Positions 23,601 to 36,236 of a stretch of DNA of 64,000 bases are shown here, one piece after another. The notes beneath the pieces were generated by a model. The model worked only from the letters and a program-made list of their open reading frames with translations. It was not told the origin of the DNA and searched no databases. The DNA lies in NCBI GenBank assembly GCA_037974665.1, contig CM075770.1, forward strand, positions 9,932,501-9,996,500, given 5' to 3'. A program made the translations under genes and the position numbers. This DNA is from Ehretia macrophylla (lineage: Eukaryota; Streptophyta; Magnoliopsida; Boraginales; Ehretiaceae). Positions within the stretch are counted from its first letter, which is position 1; the number at the start of each line of letters is the position of its first letter.

Positions 23601-26600
23601 GGACCCCCAATAGGCATTTCAACCTGATCAAAATCTTAGTCCACATTTTCATCAGTTAATCAACACCGACTCTGCAATTATTATCAACCATATCATAAAA
23701 TCAAGACGTCGTGTTCATCTCCTGTAAATGCCCAGCAAAAACGCGCAATATCATGACCTTGGTCATATCAGTCATTGGTTCAGAATCCTAAATGAGGGCC
23801 TCACTATGTTACAGAATTGCATCAAGCAGCACTCATGAGAGATTTAATTGACCATAACGACTTTATAATTTTCTAAAATTCCAAAATCAATCAAAAATGT
23901 TGCCATAGGCCATCAATGTCAGGTTGTAACCTATTGGCCTCTCAACTTTAAACGTCTGGTTTTTCATTCAATAATTGTTTATTAGCCAGAAACAGGAAGT
24001 GCGATTAAGAACCATATACAGGACCCCTGAGGGGCATATAAGCCTATATCCTGCATATAATCTTTTCATTTACAAATCGAAGTCCTCCAAAAAAAATCTT
24101 TTTCAATATAAAAAATATCTGTAATCCAACAGAGCATCCTACGTCATTCTAAATAGAATATTAGCAAAATATAGAGGAATGATCAACTTAGAGAAAGCAA
24201 TCAAGGAAACATTGATAAGCAATTCAAGAAAAAATTGATAATCATTTCTGATTGTTAAGCATGCAATACTTCTTGAAATAGCTATGAACCTTCCAAGAAA
24301 TAATACCACATAAAGAACAATAAAGGCTGCAAAAGAACGAACCGTAGAGCCTTTGAAGGGAAAGAATTGCCTCTTTCGTTTTTGAAAAGCCATTGATTTC
24401 ATGATATTTGTTTTTGGACTAATGGCTCTTGTATAGTCGGTGTAAACAGAATCCAAGAATGTCTAGATACGTCGTAGTTGATGTAAATAGCAAAAATATA
24501 TTTTGGCATTTTCCATAGTTGTAAATAGTCTTGGGTTGCTCCCCCTTGGTGTTTATTAATAAAGTCTTTTCACTTCTCAAAAAAAAAGACCGCAAAATAA
24601 ATTTTCAGGTCTTCAGCTCATTAGTGCTGAATTAAACTCATAATTAATAAAGTAATTTGAAGACAAACTAGTTAAACAGAAAGATGATGAAGGAACATAC
24701 CCAGACTTTGACGTACAGCTTTCTTAAGATCGGCTTGGAACCTCTCTTCATCATCCTCCTCTGCCTGCAGCTGTCTCAATGTCTTTGTTCCATTATCAAC
24801 AGCAGAATGATGATCTAATTTACACCAAGAAAGGGAAGTTTTTGGTTTGAGTAGCTCAGCCAAGGCAGAAGAAAAATATACTAATCGTGGCATGTTCCAT
24901 GTAGAAATCTAGTCAATCTGACGATAAGAAATTTACGCTGACCAAGTCCTCAACTAGGATTAACCAGCTTCTATAAGACTAAACACAATAACAAACTGGG
25001 ATTATCTCAACTTAGCTTCAAAAAGATGCACATAGTACACATACAAGAATTGAAAATGGATAACAACATGGATTTGGTCTCCAGTACTGAGGTGACAAGT
25101 AGATTGTCAACTATTAGCATTTATCCAAAATAACTTCATTAGAAGTAAACAAATACAAGAACCAAAGATAAACACAACCCCTTATAGGATTAGGCAAAGC
25201 TTCTCAATCAGCATAAAATATAGAACATGGGATTCATCTTAAAAAGCAACAAACTAATACTGTTAGGTATTCCTTGGATGCTACATTTGGTAGCCACATC
25301 ATAAAACTCTCAACATGAGCACAAAACATAAAAGAATTCTGGAAATAAATTAAGCTCTGCTCCTAATAAATAATGTCTAAGGCATAATAATCTTTCCACA
25401 AAAGTAGACCCACCAGCTAAGATAGTTTCCATCTGAAGTTGTAAAAGAATAAAAAAATTGGACTGCTGAATAATAAATTTCTAAGGAAAGATATTCAAGC
25501 CCATTACTGGAAAAGAATATAATTCACCGAGAGACAATAAGCTAAAAGAATATTCTGCAAGGCAATGATTTTTTTCACTTTCCAACTCAAGCAATTGCAA
25601 ACAGTAGCAGTCAGATGCCAGAAATAGGTCCTGGGGGATTAATCTCAAAGGTACTTAAAACGACAGACATCTGGGCAGAAAAGCCAAAAATTGGATCTTT
25701 TGATAGGATACTAGGAAAAGCTATAAATATCACTCCACATGGGGTGCACCCATGTAAAAGCAGGAGCAGCATATCCCAAACTATTAGGCAGATTTAATCA
25801 CAATCCAAAAGTGTAAAGCAGCACATAACAAGGGATGCAACAAAATAACACTAAATACTATAGACAATTTTTTTCCTTCAATGAATCACGTTTTATGCAT
25901 ATATTCTAACAGAATGCAAAAAAAAGATGTAAAGTTAAAATGCAGAGAATTTTCATGGCACCTAAATTTCAATGTGGGCCAATTACAATATGAAGTTCAC
26001 AAGCTGCCTATCCACCACCCTCCCCTCAGCAACCGAAACAAACCCAAAAAAAAAACAAGAGAAACTCTACAAGGAGTAGTTCGAAAACTAAAATACACCA
26101 GCCAAGAAATCTGAGGAATTAAAAAACTTCAGGCATTGAACCTAAAGACCTAGTAAGCCAATGGAATATCAAATTCTTCAGATTTTATAATTTTTTATGC
26201 ATTAGCCATTTTAAGGAGGAGCCAAAAAGAGAGTTGAAGGAGCAAAATGAATACACACCTATACAACTTATTTGTATAAGTTATAAAGAAAGAAAAATCC
26301 AAAAGAGAAAGACATACATAGAATAATATTGTTTAAGGTAGCATACTCAATCTTCTAGTACACGCAACACACCCCAAAGAATGGGGAAGAATTATTTTAA
26401 ACACTCTCCAAGAACATTTGATAATCTGAACATTAGCCTCAAAAATCAAAACAGTAAGTTGCAGAAAAAGCAAAGAAGTAAAAGAATCAACTTAGGGTAG
26501 ACCCTATCCTCACCAAGTGGATTATCAAAGGATCTTGGGTGACCCACTGCAGCATGATCCTTTTCAGAAGATACTGGTTGATACTTTCCATCACTAGATC

Positions 26601-29600
26601 TGGTGGAACCTTTCTGCCGTCTGCCTCTCCTTCCAGGACGCCGGTCTACTGGCAACATGCCTTCATCTGGAGTTCCTCCATTGGGTAAACCTGAAAGAGA
26701 AGCAGAAGTCATGCAAATCCCTAAAATCATAATGAAGATAATTCTCACATCATACTATAACATTGCTCAGTTAATCTAACTCTTTTGGCTTTTCCATGAT
26801 AATTACCAGGACGATTACCAATTCTCTGAGCAGCTCCATCAGCAGCATTCTTTTGCTGACCTTCACAGACGTTTGGAAATCCGTTCCTCTGCATCGAGGA
26901 TTCCTAAAGTGAAGGTTCAGAAATTAAAATCACGTTCAATAAAATTCTTAATGACTCAAAATAAGCAACATTAGAGTCTACAAATAATATTTTTCTCACA
27001 CAAATTAAAGAGACCTTCAATATATGCCTGATAGAGAGATATACGTAACTCCAAATTCCAACCAAAGAAAGAACCCAAGCGCCGGAATACTCACCTTCTT
27101 ACTACTTTTCCCTGGTTCATTGGCAACATCATAATTGAGTTTCTGATTGGGGTAAGCATCAGGCAGCACTACAGTTCCCACCTCTGAAACTGCTTTGGTA
27201 GTTTTTCTGTGCTGCTGCTCAGCAAGATGCTTCCGCTTAGCCTCATTTTCTATTCGTCTTTGATATTCCAAAGTTTCTTCAAGCTTTCTTTCCTCAGCTT
27301 CAAGCTCAATTCTACGTTTGTATTCCTCTTCTTGCTGTTTTAAGGTATCGGAAGTCCCACCAAGAGCAATTTCAGTATCATGATCTTCTCCATCATGTTC
27401 AAGTGGATATGAGCTGCAAGAAGAGGAGATTTACATCAAACAAATAAACAAAAAAAAGGTTCCAGTGTGAGCTCTCGTGTGTGATTGAAAGAAAGCAACT
27501 GTCTACAGGAAGGTGCTTCAAGAGTAAAAGAGAGATGTACATCTCTTCAGTTGTCTCGTGGTGAGATAAATGTAGCTCACTGCCACCAGTAGTCTGCAAA
27601 ACAAAAGGATAAACAATAACATAAATTGATAAGCTCGCATCATTCAATTCATACAGAAACCTCTCGCCCAACGTTGAAAGAAATCAAAATCTGAAAAGGA
27701 CTTCAAACCTTCGAATCCTTAATTTTCCGACTCTCCTTATTCTTTTTCTTATCTTTTGTCTTTTCATGCACATGTCTTGAACTATCACTTCCTCCACCAC
27801 CAGCCTTCTTAGAATCAAGGGCGAGCTCTGCTAAAAATGCTTCCCTGGCAGCATCAGATTTCTCTGTGGCATCTTTCTCTGCCAAATCCTCTAGGTGCAC
27901 CTGAGAAAGATAAATCAATGTGAAACTACATAATGCAAAAAGGATTCCTCTGAAAGATGAGAGAAACGGGTGTTTGCAAAAAAGAAAAAGAATCAGAGAC
28001 TGACCCGCAAGAATGACTTCAATAAAGGCACTAAGATTGAGCGGTAATCAAATGCAGACGCAGGCTCAAGCTTAAGTTCCAACTGCTGCATCCCAGTAAG
28101 AGTCCGCATAATTCTAGCATCAATTTTGCTGAGCTGCATTGCTGGAGTGAGATGAAATGGCCAAGGGCATGCATGATTTAAAAGAAATAACAGGAAAAAA
28201 CAGAAGTGATGCACCCACCTCACTAGACACTTGTTCTTTCTGTCTCTGTATTGCAACTTCAATGCAAGAATCCACCTGATGGAGATAGTCCTTGGTTCTC
28301 CAATCATCATCTTCACCGGCTTCCAAGTCACAGAGATGAGATGTAACACCACTGTAAGTATCCTCAAATCCGAAGTGATTGACATTTAGAGATTCTGCTT
28401 CCTTCAGAACATTTGTTACGGCATCTAACTCAAACCTATTGCTGATAATTGCAATATTATCATTGTCACTTTCAATGAGCTCTTCTCGCCGTTTTCTTAA
28501 GACAGACTCATAACTTTGGCGGATGAACTCAGTTATGTGCTCTCTTTTCTTACCTTCTTCTAGACAAAGGTCCTCCACTGCCTGCAATGCTTCCTCATAA
28601 CTAAAATGCTCACATTTTCTCTCACACAATCCCTGTAGGTTGTAAAATTCTTTCTCAAGCAACTCGAGAATCTCCACACCCTGTTGTGCCTTCTCTTCTC
28701 GTGCACGCGCCCAGGACGCCAATTGTTCCCCACTTGAGGGACCTGTAAATAGCCAAGACAGCAAGGCATCTGTATCAAGAAGAACTCCGTTCTCATAGTT
28801 GACATTAGACAGCATCACTGACGTTGAGTCATCAGCAACAACATCACGGTATGAGTTGGAAGAAAGCTTGCATGACAGGAATTGTTCATCAAACATTAAA
28901 CAAGAAGTATCTTCAGAGAAGACTACTTTCTCCAAAGTCTCAACAACATTAGTGCCACAGTTCAGATCATCTAAGCCATTACTTTTCTCAGGATATCCAC
29001 TTATTCCACAAGAATGAGAAAGCTCCTGCAAGAATTTCAGGACTTTCTTAAGCTCTGAGGCACCTAAAAAGCATATGCACAAGGGTGTTTGGTAGACATT
29101 GTAGTTGAGAAGTTGAGAACCATAGGCAAGACCCTGCAGCTCCTCGACTGCAAAATGTATAACCTTGCTAAGATGACTGGAAGCAAGATATTTACTTTTA
29201 ATAAGTGCCTGAAATATGGTATGGATCCTTTCAAGGAGCTTTGCACGCTCAGGGTCATCAGCTACTGGCAAATTGTCCGGAAGGAAATTAACCTTATCAG
29301 CTGGCTTCTCATCACAATCCATCCACACAATATCCGAGATCTTATCATATTCTCGACTTTCTGGAGTACTGCCAATGCAATCATCTTCCAATTTCTTCTT
29401 TCTAGGAGATGAATCCCATGCATCTTCAGTGCCGTAACTGTCAGCAAAGTAGTCCTTGGATTCCTCGACATCATTTCTTGCGTAGGACTCATCTAGAAAA
29501 TCCAAAACTTGAGATTTTGATTGCTTGTGAACCATATTAACTGCTACACTGACATCCAATGGTTTCCACTGGCAGTTGAGAAGCATCTCAGCCCACTCAT

Positions 29601-30927
29601 TGTCTACTTTTTGAGGCAAAACAGACTGCATTTTCGGTAACAAAGTCCCCATATGCTCCTGTATCGCGTGGTGCATGTAGGCATCAGCCTCAGAAAATTT
29701 CTCACTGCAGCGGCAGCACATCCAGAACTTCCACGACTTATTAACTTCACCATATGACAAAGCTTCGGATAGCACTTCGTTTGCCAACCCATCCTTGGAT
29801 GATCTGAAATGTGCCTTAAGATCCGAAATTCTAACTTTCAGTAACTCTCTCTTCATATCCATACTTATGGAGTTCAAATACATCCGAACCCAGTCCCTTC
29901 TTTCAGCAGAAGACGCATTCTTCCTGGCATTCCCACTCCTCCTTCTCTCACCCACCCTCTGCCCTGATCCAGACGCCAAATCCAACCCTTTCTCCCCATC
30001 ATTCTGGGATTGAGGGTTTTCTGACTTTTGCTGCAACAGCCTCGCAGCAGCCACACGAACCTCAATCTCCTTCCTCCTCTCTTCAGGCGTCTTAGTAGCT
30101 TTCTTAATCTCATTAGGCCGTCTCGCCTGTACCAATCTCAACTCCATGGGGTCCTCCGAGACCCTTCTTATCGGAATCAACCTAAACTTCTCCTCCCCAT
30201 TGCCTAAATTCTTCATCCAAGTTGAAATAGATGCAATATTCGACTTCTGAATCAACGACCGAAGCTCATTTTGCATGTGAGAAATCCGAGCTTCAGCCGT
30301 TGATATCTTATGCTGACTCTCCTCCTGCAAGCTCTCCTTGGCAGGATCAATCGGATTCTCAATTGCCAACGCCTTCTCGCACTCCTGCACCACCTCCTCA
30401 TACTCTTTCCCTTCATTTGCTGCCTCGTACAACAAATTCGCGTAGAAATGCGCGAACTCAACTGAATTAGGTGACAGAGACACGGCCTTCCGCGCGCTCT
30501 CGATGGCATTCCTCAAATGCCTCTGTTTCGCATTGGGATCATCCAAAATCGTGGCTACCTTCACACAAACAGTGCCCTGTATACGGTGAACCAACGCCGA
30601 GTGAGGCGAGGAGTTATCGTGCTTCACACATAAATCCTTCATCAACCTCAGGGCTTTGGTGTGGTTCCCTCGGCGCAACGCTGTTAGGGCACGCTCACAT
30701 TCGAGCTTAATCGAACCATAAGAAGGGTTTTCGGATTCCAGTACAGAAGATGAAACGGAAACGGCGTCGTTCTTGAAGGATGATGATGATGATGGGGTTA
30801 GGGTTGTTAGGGTTTGGCAGTTTTCAAGTGAGGTAAGAGCAGCGCCATCGCCGGCGGCGGAGGAAGTGGCCGCCGGCGGAGGCGATGGTTTGGAGCGAGG
30901 AGCGACGGCTCGCTTCTTATGCCCCAT
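20635..30927 (-). CDS. DUF627/DUF629/UCH ubiquitin carboxyl-terminal hydrolase-related protein
   Basis: Fifteen exons, all with consistent GT..AG phases: 30927-28219, 28133-28005, 27900-27709, 27593-27541, 27413-27095, 26903-26807, 26690-26514, 24814-24701, 23170-22980, 22871-22656, 22556-22281, 22143-21996, 21854-21721, 20881-20795, 20721-20635. Together they encode 1642 aa. Exon 1 (903 codons) holds a TPR-like DUF627 region (about 70-190) and a DUF629 region with a zinc-finger-like C-x2-C..H pattern near residue 410. Exon 5 is a charged coiled coil. The C-terminal third is a peptidase C19/UCH fold with Cys box [14 protein letters not shown] (Cys about 1320), HSLF-type text, His in GQHYHCF (about 1592) and WVMYDD (Asp about 1609). 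Related plant proteins (At3g47890/At3g47910) are usually called inactive or 'related', yet all three catalytic positions appear filled. The exon 8 acceptor is the least certain border. Confidence 0.92.
23291..23505 (-). mobile_element. Copia-like solo LTR in intron 8 of the UCH-like gene
   Basis: A 215 bp unit begins TGAAGAAG and ends CTCTATCA on the plus strand (TG..CA), flanked on both sides by the 5 bp duplication ATTTC (23286-23290 and 23506-23510). Read on the minus strand it has a TATATATA string and a C/T-rich end (TCTCTCTCTACTTCTTCA), typical of a short copia LTR. No internal domain remains. Confidence 0.85.
24460..24588 (+). mobile_element. Possible retroposon (LINE-type) 3' end in intron 8
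   Basis: GGTGTTTATTAATAAAG lies shortly before a run of A at about 24579-24587. This resembles the 3' tail of plant non-LTR retroposons. The 5' end and the target duplication could not be found, so only the tail is proposed. Confidence 0.35.
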
Positions 30928-31129
30928 AATTCACTATCTTTTATTCAAATCCAATCTCATGCATATGCATATATATATATGTATAGGCTGATATATAGAT
31001 ATAGAGAGATAAAGTAGAGATAGAGTAGAAGGATACTTACTTGGAAGGGTAGAGAGAGAAAATGCGAAGGGGTTAAGATGGATTTGGAAGAAATCGATCA
31101 GCAGTGATATGTGTGATATTGGTGCGTGT

Positions 31130-31151
31130 ACGTATATATATATATATATAT
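31130..31151. repeat. (TA)n microsatellite
   Basis: A TA run followed by TGCGTGCGTGAG, about 210 bp upstream of the UCH-like start codon, within the probable promoter or 5'UTR. Confidence 0.85.
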
Positions 31152-32120
31152 GCGTGCGTGAGTGTGTATATCTTAGAGAGTGTCGCTCTCTGTGAGTGGG
31201 TGTGTGGGTGTAGACACTTAACCTCAGGGGTGGGTAGATGTGTAGTGTAGCAGCATATATTTTCTCTTTTTTTTTTCTTCTTTTTGTTAACAAAATCGAA
31301 TGAGTATTTTACTTAACTTTTATGTATTTTTATATTTGGAATAAATAAATTTCATAAAATTTTGTAAAATTTATTTACAAATCCAATTTTTATTATTTGA
31401 AAGCCCTCTTTTAAAAAATTGGAAATTTCTTGGTCAAAATGTGAAATTTACAAATTCATATTTTTCAAATAGCTTATTTTTAAAGACAAAATCGCTTTTA
31501 GGTTTAAGAAATAGACTTTGGCTAAAATAAAAAGATTTAAAAAAAAAATCATTGTCTCCTCACTATTTCTCTTTCAACAACAACAACAACAACAACAAAA
31601 AAATCTCTCTTGCCCTTTCTTTTAAATTATTTTTTCATATTAACGTATAATTAAACTTAATGTTATTTTGTCACATAAAATATATAAGTTTATTTTGTAA
31701 TTAGTTGAAATTATGATTATTTTATAATCTTTAACTTTATTAAAAAAATTTATTTATTCTTTTTTACATTTTTTTTTTTACAATCTTATGATAATAATAA
31801 TAATCAATAATGGAATTAGATGAAAACATTTATATGACAAGCTTAATTTCAATAGAGTAACATAATTGACTTAAACTATTGTATAATTCTAAACAAGAAA
31901 AATTATTTTTAAATACAAATTCTAGTATAATTCATTTATAAATCAAAATAATTTTATACCTCAAATGCTTCCAAACACTATGTTACGGAAAATTCTTCAA
32001 TAAGTCCGAACTAATGTCAACCTCTTATATATTAGTGGTTCACATGTGTGGGTTCTACCTATTATGTGAAAGACTAATCTATCATCCGGACTAATAAAAA
32101 AATATATATATTTATCGTAC

Positions 32121-32602
32121 ACTATGTTTGGATTTCAATGAAAAGTAAAAAAGAACAATGACGCAAGAAATATTAACAATAAATAAAAGGTTAGGAATGG
32201 AAAAGGTTTCGCGATTTCTTTATCATATTGCAAAATAAAATGATAAAATAATTTCAAATGATAAATTTTCCAAAGTCTAAGGATCCACAAAATAAAATAT
32301 ATTACAAAAAAAATGATGAATGAAGAAAAGAAACCAAAAATTACTCCTTGTATTTTTTTAAGAAAATAAGAAGAAGAAGAACATAAATAAAATAACAAAA
32401 TTTTATGATACTTTGGGGAAGGAAATGAATAAAATGGTAATGTCAAATATAGAATGATAAAATGAGTTTTTATATTTTCTTAATATTAGACAAGGGCATT
32501 TTATTCTTTCGTGTATCATTTTCCCTTTCCTTCTATTATTTCCTATTGTAGTAAGGTAAATAAAGAGATTCTTCTTGCTAGAATATGAATCTAAACAAGG
32601 AG
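32121..32602. mobile_element. MITE-like element, family B copy 1
   Basis: The left end CACTATGTTTGGATTTC and the reverse complement of the right end (TCCTTGTTTAGATTCATA) form imperfect inverted repeats. The interior is AT-rich with TTCCTTTCC strings shared with the copy at about 33913-34358. No coding. Confidence 0.5.
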
Positions 32603-33912
32603 AAACATTTCCTTTCCAATCCTTTCTCATATAAAACTAAATCGAAGCACAATGTTAGAAAATGTATTTTCTAGTCTTTTGTATTTCCTTTTTTTTATTA
32701 CCAAGGTACATTGGTTAGTAATCTTTACAATTTATGTGATATAGTAAAGATGACGGCCATGAATTGAGAAAGTGATCAAAAGTGTATCATAAATAAGTGT
32801 GTTGGATTTTAATAAAACTTAGGAACTTAGCTTCTTCACATTAACTGCACGTGTGCAATCGACTTTTATTTAATAGTAGACGCGTGAATGTCCGCCAATA
32901 GTTACACATGCATCTGGTTAGGTCATTAATGTGTCATTCTTTTTCTACTTTGTTCACTCTTTTTGTTGTTTAACGCTTCTTTCCCTCCCTCTTCCTTGGT
33001 TGTTTAAATCAAAATTTGCTCATTTAATCCGAAAACCTACAATGCATTGGAATATCATCAATTGGTTAATTTAAGTACAATTCAAATGCAAAATAAATGT
33101 GTTAATGTACTAAAAATATAAATTCTAAAAATGCTAAGTAAAAACATTTAAATGAGTGAACGTGCTAAATACATAGATTCACCAAAGGAATGCAAAATTT
33201 TCAAATTTAATAGATGAGAAAATTTTATTTTTATTCTCTCCTTCTGGTGATTGAAGGCTTATTCACCATGGTTATAGGCTCAGCTATCCTTGTTGGCTCA
33301 TTACTTCTCTACCATGGTTATAGGCTCGACCACTTGTCTTTGCCCTTGAGTGTGTTTCTACCATAGTTGAGAAAATAAGTGCTCGTTTCATAAGTAGGCG
33401 TTAGAAATTTATGTATTAACTTGTCAGTTATATTTTGTGTATGATTAGTTGACTGGATTAATATCAATTTTTAATCAATTCATTTTAAACTCACCCCCAT
33501 TCGAGACTTTGGCACATATTTTGTCACTATTATGAAAAGTTATTTAAAATGTCTAGAACGTTAAACGGTTCAAACACAATGCGTAAACTTCATCCCAATA
33601 TATGGGACTACACGCTACAGTAAAAACGTGACGTTCACGGACCTTTTTTAGTCGCTCCCACCTTCTACTTGCATTAGGGTTCGGATCCTTTCATATTTTG
33701 ACCATCTCTTATTTTTTACAATTGTCGATTTTGGCCATCAATAGCATAAATCAATCTCAACCAATTCATTTTGAAAATTTTACTTTCTTTCCTTTTTTTT
33801 TTTCAAAAAATAAACACTTGAAATTTATGTTGGAGGGTCCAACTCGCTTATAGCCTCATGGGAAATTAAAAAAAGTCAGACTAATAGAGGATTCAAATCA
33901 ACATGACACTAA

Positions 33913-34358
33913 CACCTTGTTTGGATTACATATTTTGGGAAGGAATGGGAGAGGTTAAGGAACTCATTTCCTTGTTTAGATTACAATTATAAATGAGGGA
34001 AAGACTGTGGAAGGGTTTTAAAAAAACCCTCCATTTTCTTTAATGATGATGATTTTGTAATCCTGAGGTTTTTTGAAGGGAAATGAAAGATTTTAAATTT
34101 AAAAAGTTTTTTTTTATCTCTACATATCTTATAGTTTTAAAAATAAAAAGGATCTTAAGGTAAGTTTGCATTTAAAATTATCCTTTACTTTCTTTTCCTT
34201 TTCCAATCCAAACCAAAAACCATAAAATCATTTCCTTTCCATTCCATTATTATTATTTTTACAAACCAAATAAAAATAAATTATTTTCTTTCCTTTCTTT
34301 TATTTTTCTTCCTCCACTTTACTTTACTTTCGTTTCCTTTGAGCAATCCAAACAGGGG
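33913..34358. mobile_element. MITE-like element, family B copy 2
   Basis: It begins CACCTTGTTTGGATTACA and ends GCAATCCAAACAGGGG, whose reverse complement is CCCCTGTTTGGATTGC. A clear terminal inverted repeat of about 12-14 bp flanks a non-coding interior. Confidence 0.6.
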
Positions 34359-34979
34359 ATAAAAGAACATGCATCACAAGCTCATTTGATAGCCCGATTC
34401 TAAACTTTAAATTTGTGCCATGCGATTTCACTGTAATTTTTAATTATTCTTTCTTTTTTTGGCACGACTCCAATTTATTTTTCTTCTTATTATTTTTTTT
34501 TGTCGAACTCCAATTTGACCGAAGTGTTTTTTTTTTTTTTTTGCTTTTGCTACTAAGATGGTTTGAAACTGATTACATAATTATGTTTTTAGAAGATGTC
34601 TTTCTCTTTTTGTCTTTTTCTATAAGAGCCTTCAGCTAACCCAAAGAATTGTCCAATTTCATCATCCCAATACGTTGATGTATATCAAAGTTGACCAATC
34701 AATTTACTTATCGACTAACTCTAAGTTGTCGAGTTCCATCATCCCAATTTGATTGAAGTGTTTGCAATATATAACCTTAGCCTACCTTATTCCATTCCGT
34801 TAAATTGTTTAATTCCTGGGCCAACTTTTTTCTTGTTAAGCCCACCAATGACCTTCAAATAGCTCGATCCGTTCCTTTGTATCTCAGTCTTAACTATTCT
34901 TAAGTACTGAATTCTCAAACGTCAAGTGAATTGGGCTTGAAGGACAAGGCCACAATCTTGAGATTGAATCTTATGGACT

Positions 34980-36236
34980 TTAGGCTATCCTCAATAAAAT
35001 TTTTATAATGGGTCTTTATTTATTATTTTAAAAATTTATATAAAAACCAAGTCAAAAAAATTATTTTAAAAACTCATTTAAAGACCAAAATAAAAAAAAA
35101 CCCCCGATGACAGTCTCCATAAAATTGAGTTTATATATTGTGCTAATTTTAATTTTATATAATAATTTGATTATGAGTTATTTTTTTAAAATTAATTATT
35201 ATTTAGATTATTTCAACTTCTTTAATGAATATTTCAACCAAAAAATAAATAAATTGCGACGAACATAACATTTTAAAAAAATCCATATGTAAAAAAAAAT
35301 CTTAATTAAATTTACCCATTAATTAATTTTTTTACCTAAACTAAAAATAAAGTATAAAATTTTTATTTTTTCAACAAGCAGTAATATCGGTTCAAAAAAA
35401 AAAAAAACAAGCAGCAATATAAAAGTTTACCAAACCAAAAAAACTAAAATAAAAAAAATAAAATACAAAACCATAATTAGAAAAAAAAAATATCTAATTA
35501 AAAATAAATGCAAAACCTTAATTAAAAAAATCTAATTAAAAAAGCTTAATTACAAAATCCCTTTTAAAAAACCCTAAATAAATATATATATATAAAAATT
35601 TAATTAAAAAATAATAATAATAACCCTAACTATAAAAGGCACCCCCCCTCCTCCCACCCCACCCAACCCCACCCCACCCAATCTTTCCCTTTTTCCTTTC
35701 TCTACAGCGCAGCAGCGACCCCTCTTCCCCACTTCTTCTTCATTTTTTTTCCCTGCAGCACATCAGCGCCTCCCCCCTCCCCCCTCCCCTTCTCCGCTGC
35801 CACCCTACCATCGGCGAAACCACAACACAAACTTTATGTTTTTTTTTTTTCAGATCCGTGTTTACCTTTTTTTTTTGTTGTTATTTGTTGAAAAAAAATA
35901 ATTGTATTGTAATTTTTTTATGTTTGTTAAATATTTTTGTTGCTGTTTGTGCTCTTTTTTTGTACTTTTTTTTTCAGATCTGATATTGTTTTTTTTTTAG
36001 ACTCATTTTTGTCTTCTTGTATAGTCTTCATTTTCTTTAACAAATTTGTTGAATAAAATAGAGATTAGGTGCTATTTTGGAGACTCAAAGCTTAAGTGAT
36101 ATCATGATTTTGCCAAAAATTATCAAATAGTGTTTTAGAGACCTCTATTGGTGATGAATTTTGATCAATGGAGTCTCTAAAACAGCAATTATTACTGTTT
36201 AGAGTCTCCTTAGAGACTCTATTAGGGATACCCTTA
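34980..36236. mobile_element. Non-autonomous DNA-transposon-like repeat with internal promoter-like core
   Basis: The left end TTAGGCTATCCTCAATAAA and the reverse complement of the right end TAAGGGTATCCCTAATAGA match at 14 of 19 positions. The interior has a strong TATA box (CTATAAAAGGC at 35630-35640) followed by about 180 bp of C/T-rich leader-like sequence, then T-rich DNA with no long frame. The superfamily and any target duplication are unresolved; captured gene-promoter sequence is one possibility. Confidence 0.45.

Noticed and set aside
25615..26114. Plus-strand open stretches in intron 7 of the UCH-like gene
   Set aside because: No domain and inside a well-defined intron of the opposite strand.
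29089..30991. Several plus-strand open stretches opposite exon 1 of the UCH-like gene
   Set aside because: They mirror a long, clearly conserved coding exon and have no homology of their own.
34415..34639. 74-codon Phe/Leu-rich stretch resembling a membrane peptide
   Set aside because: It arises from T-rich simple sequence; no supporting context.
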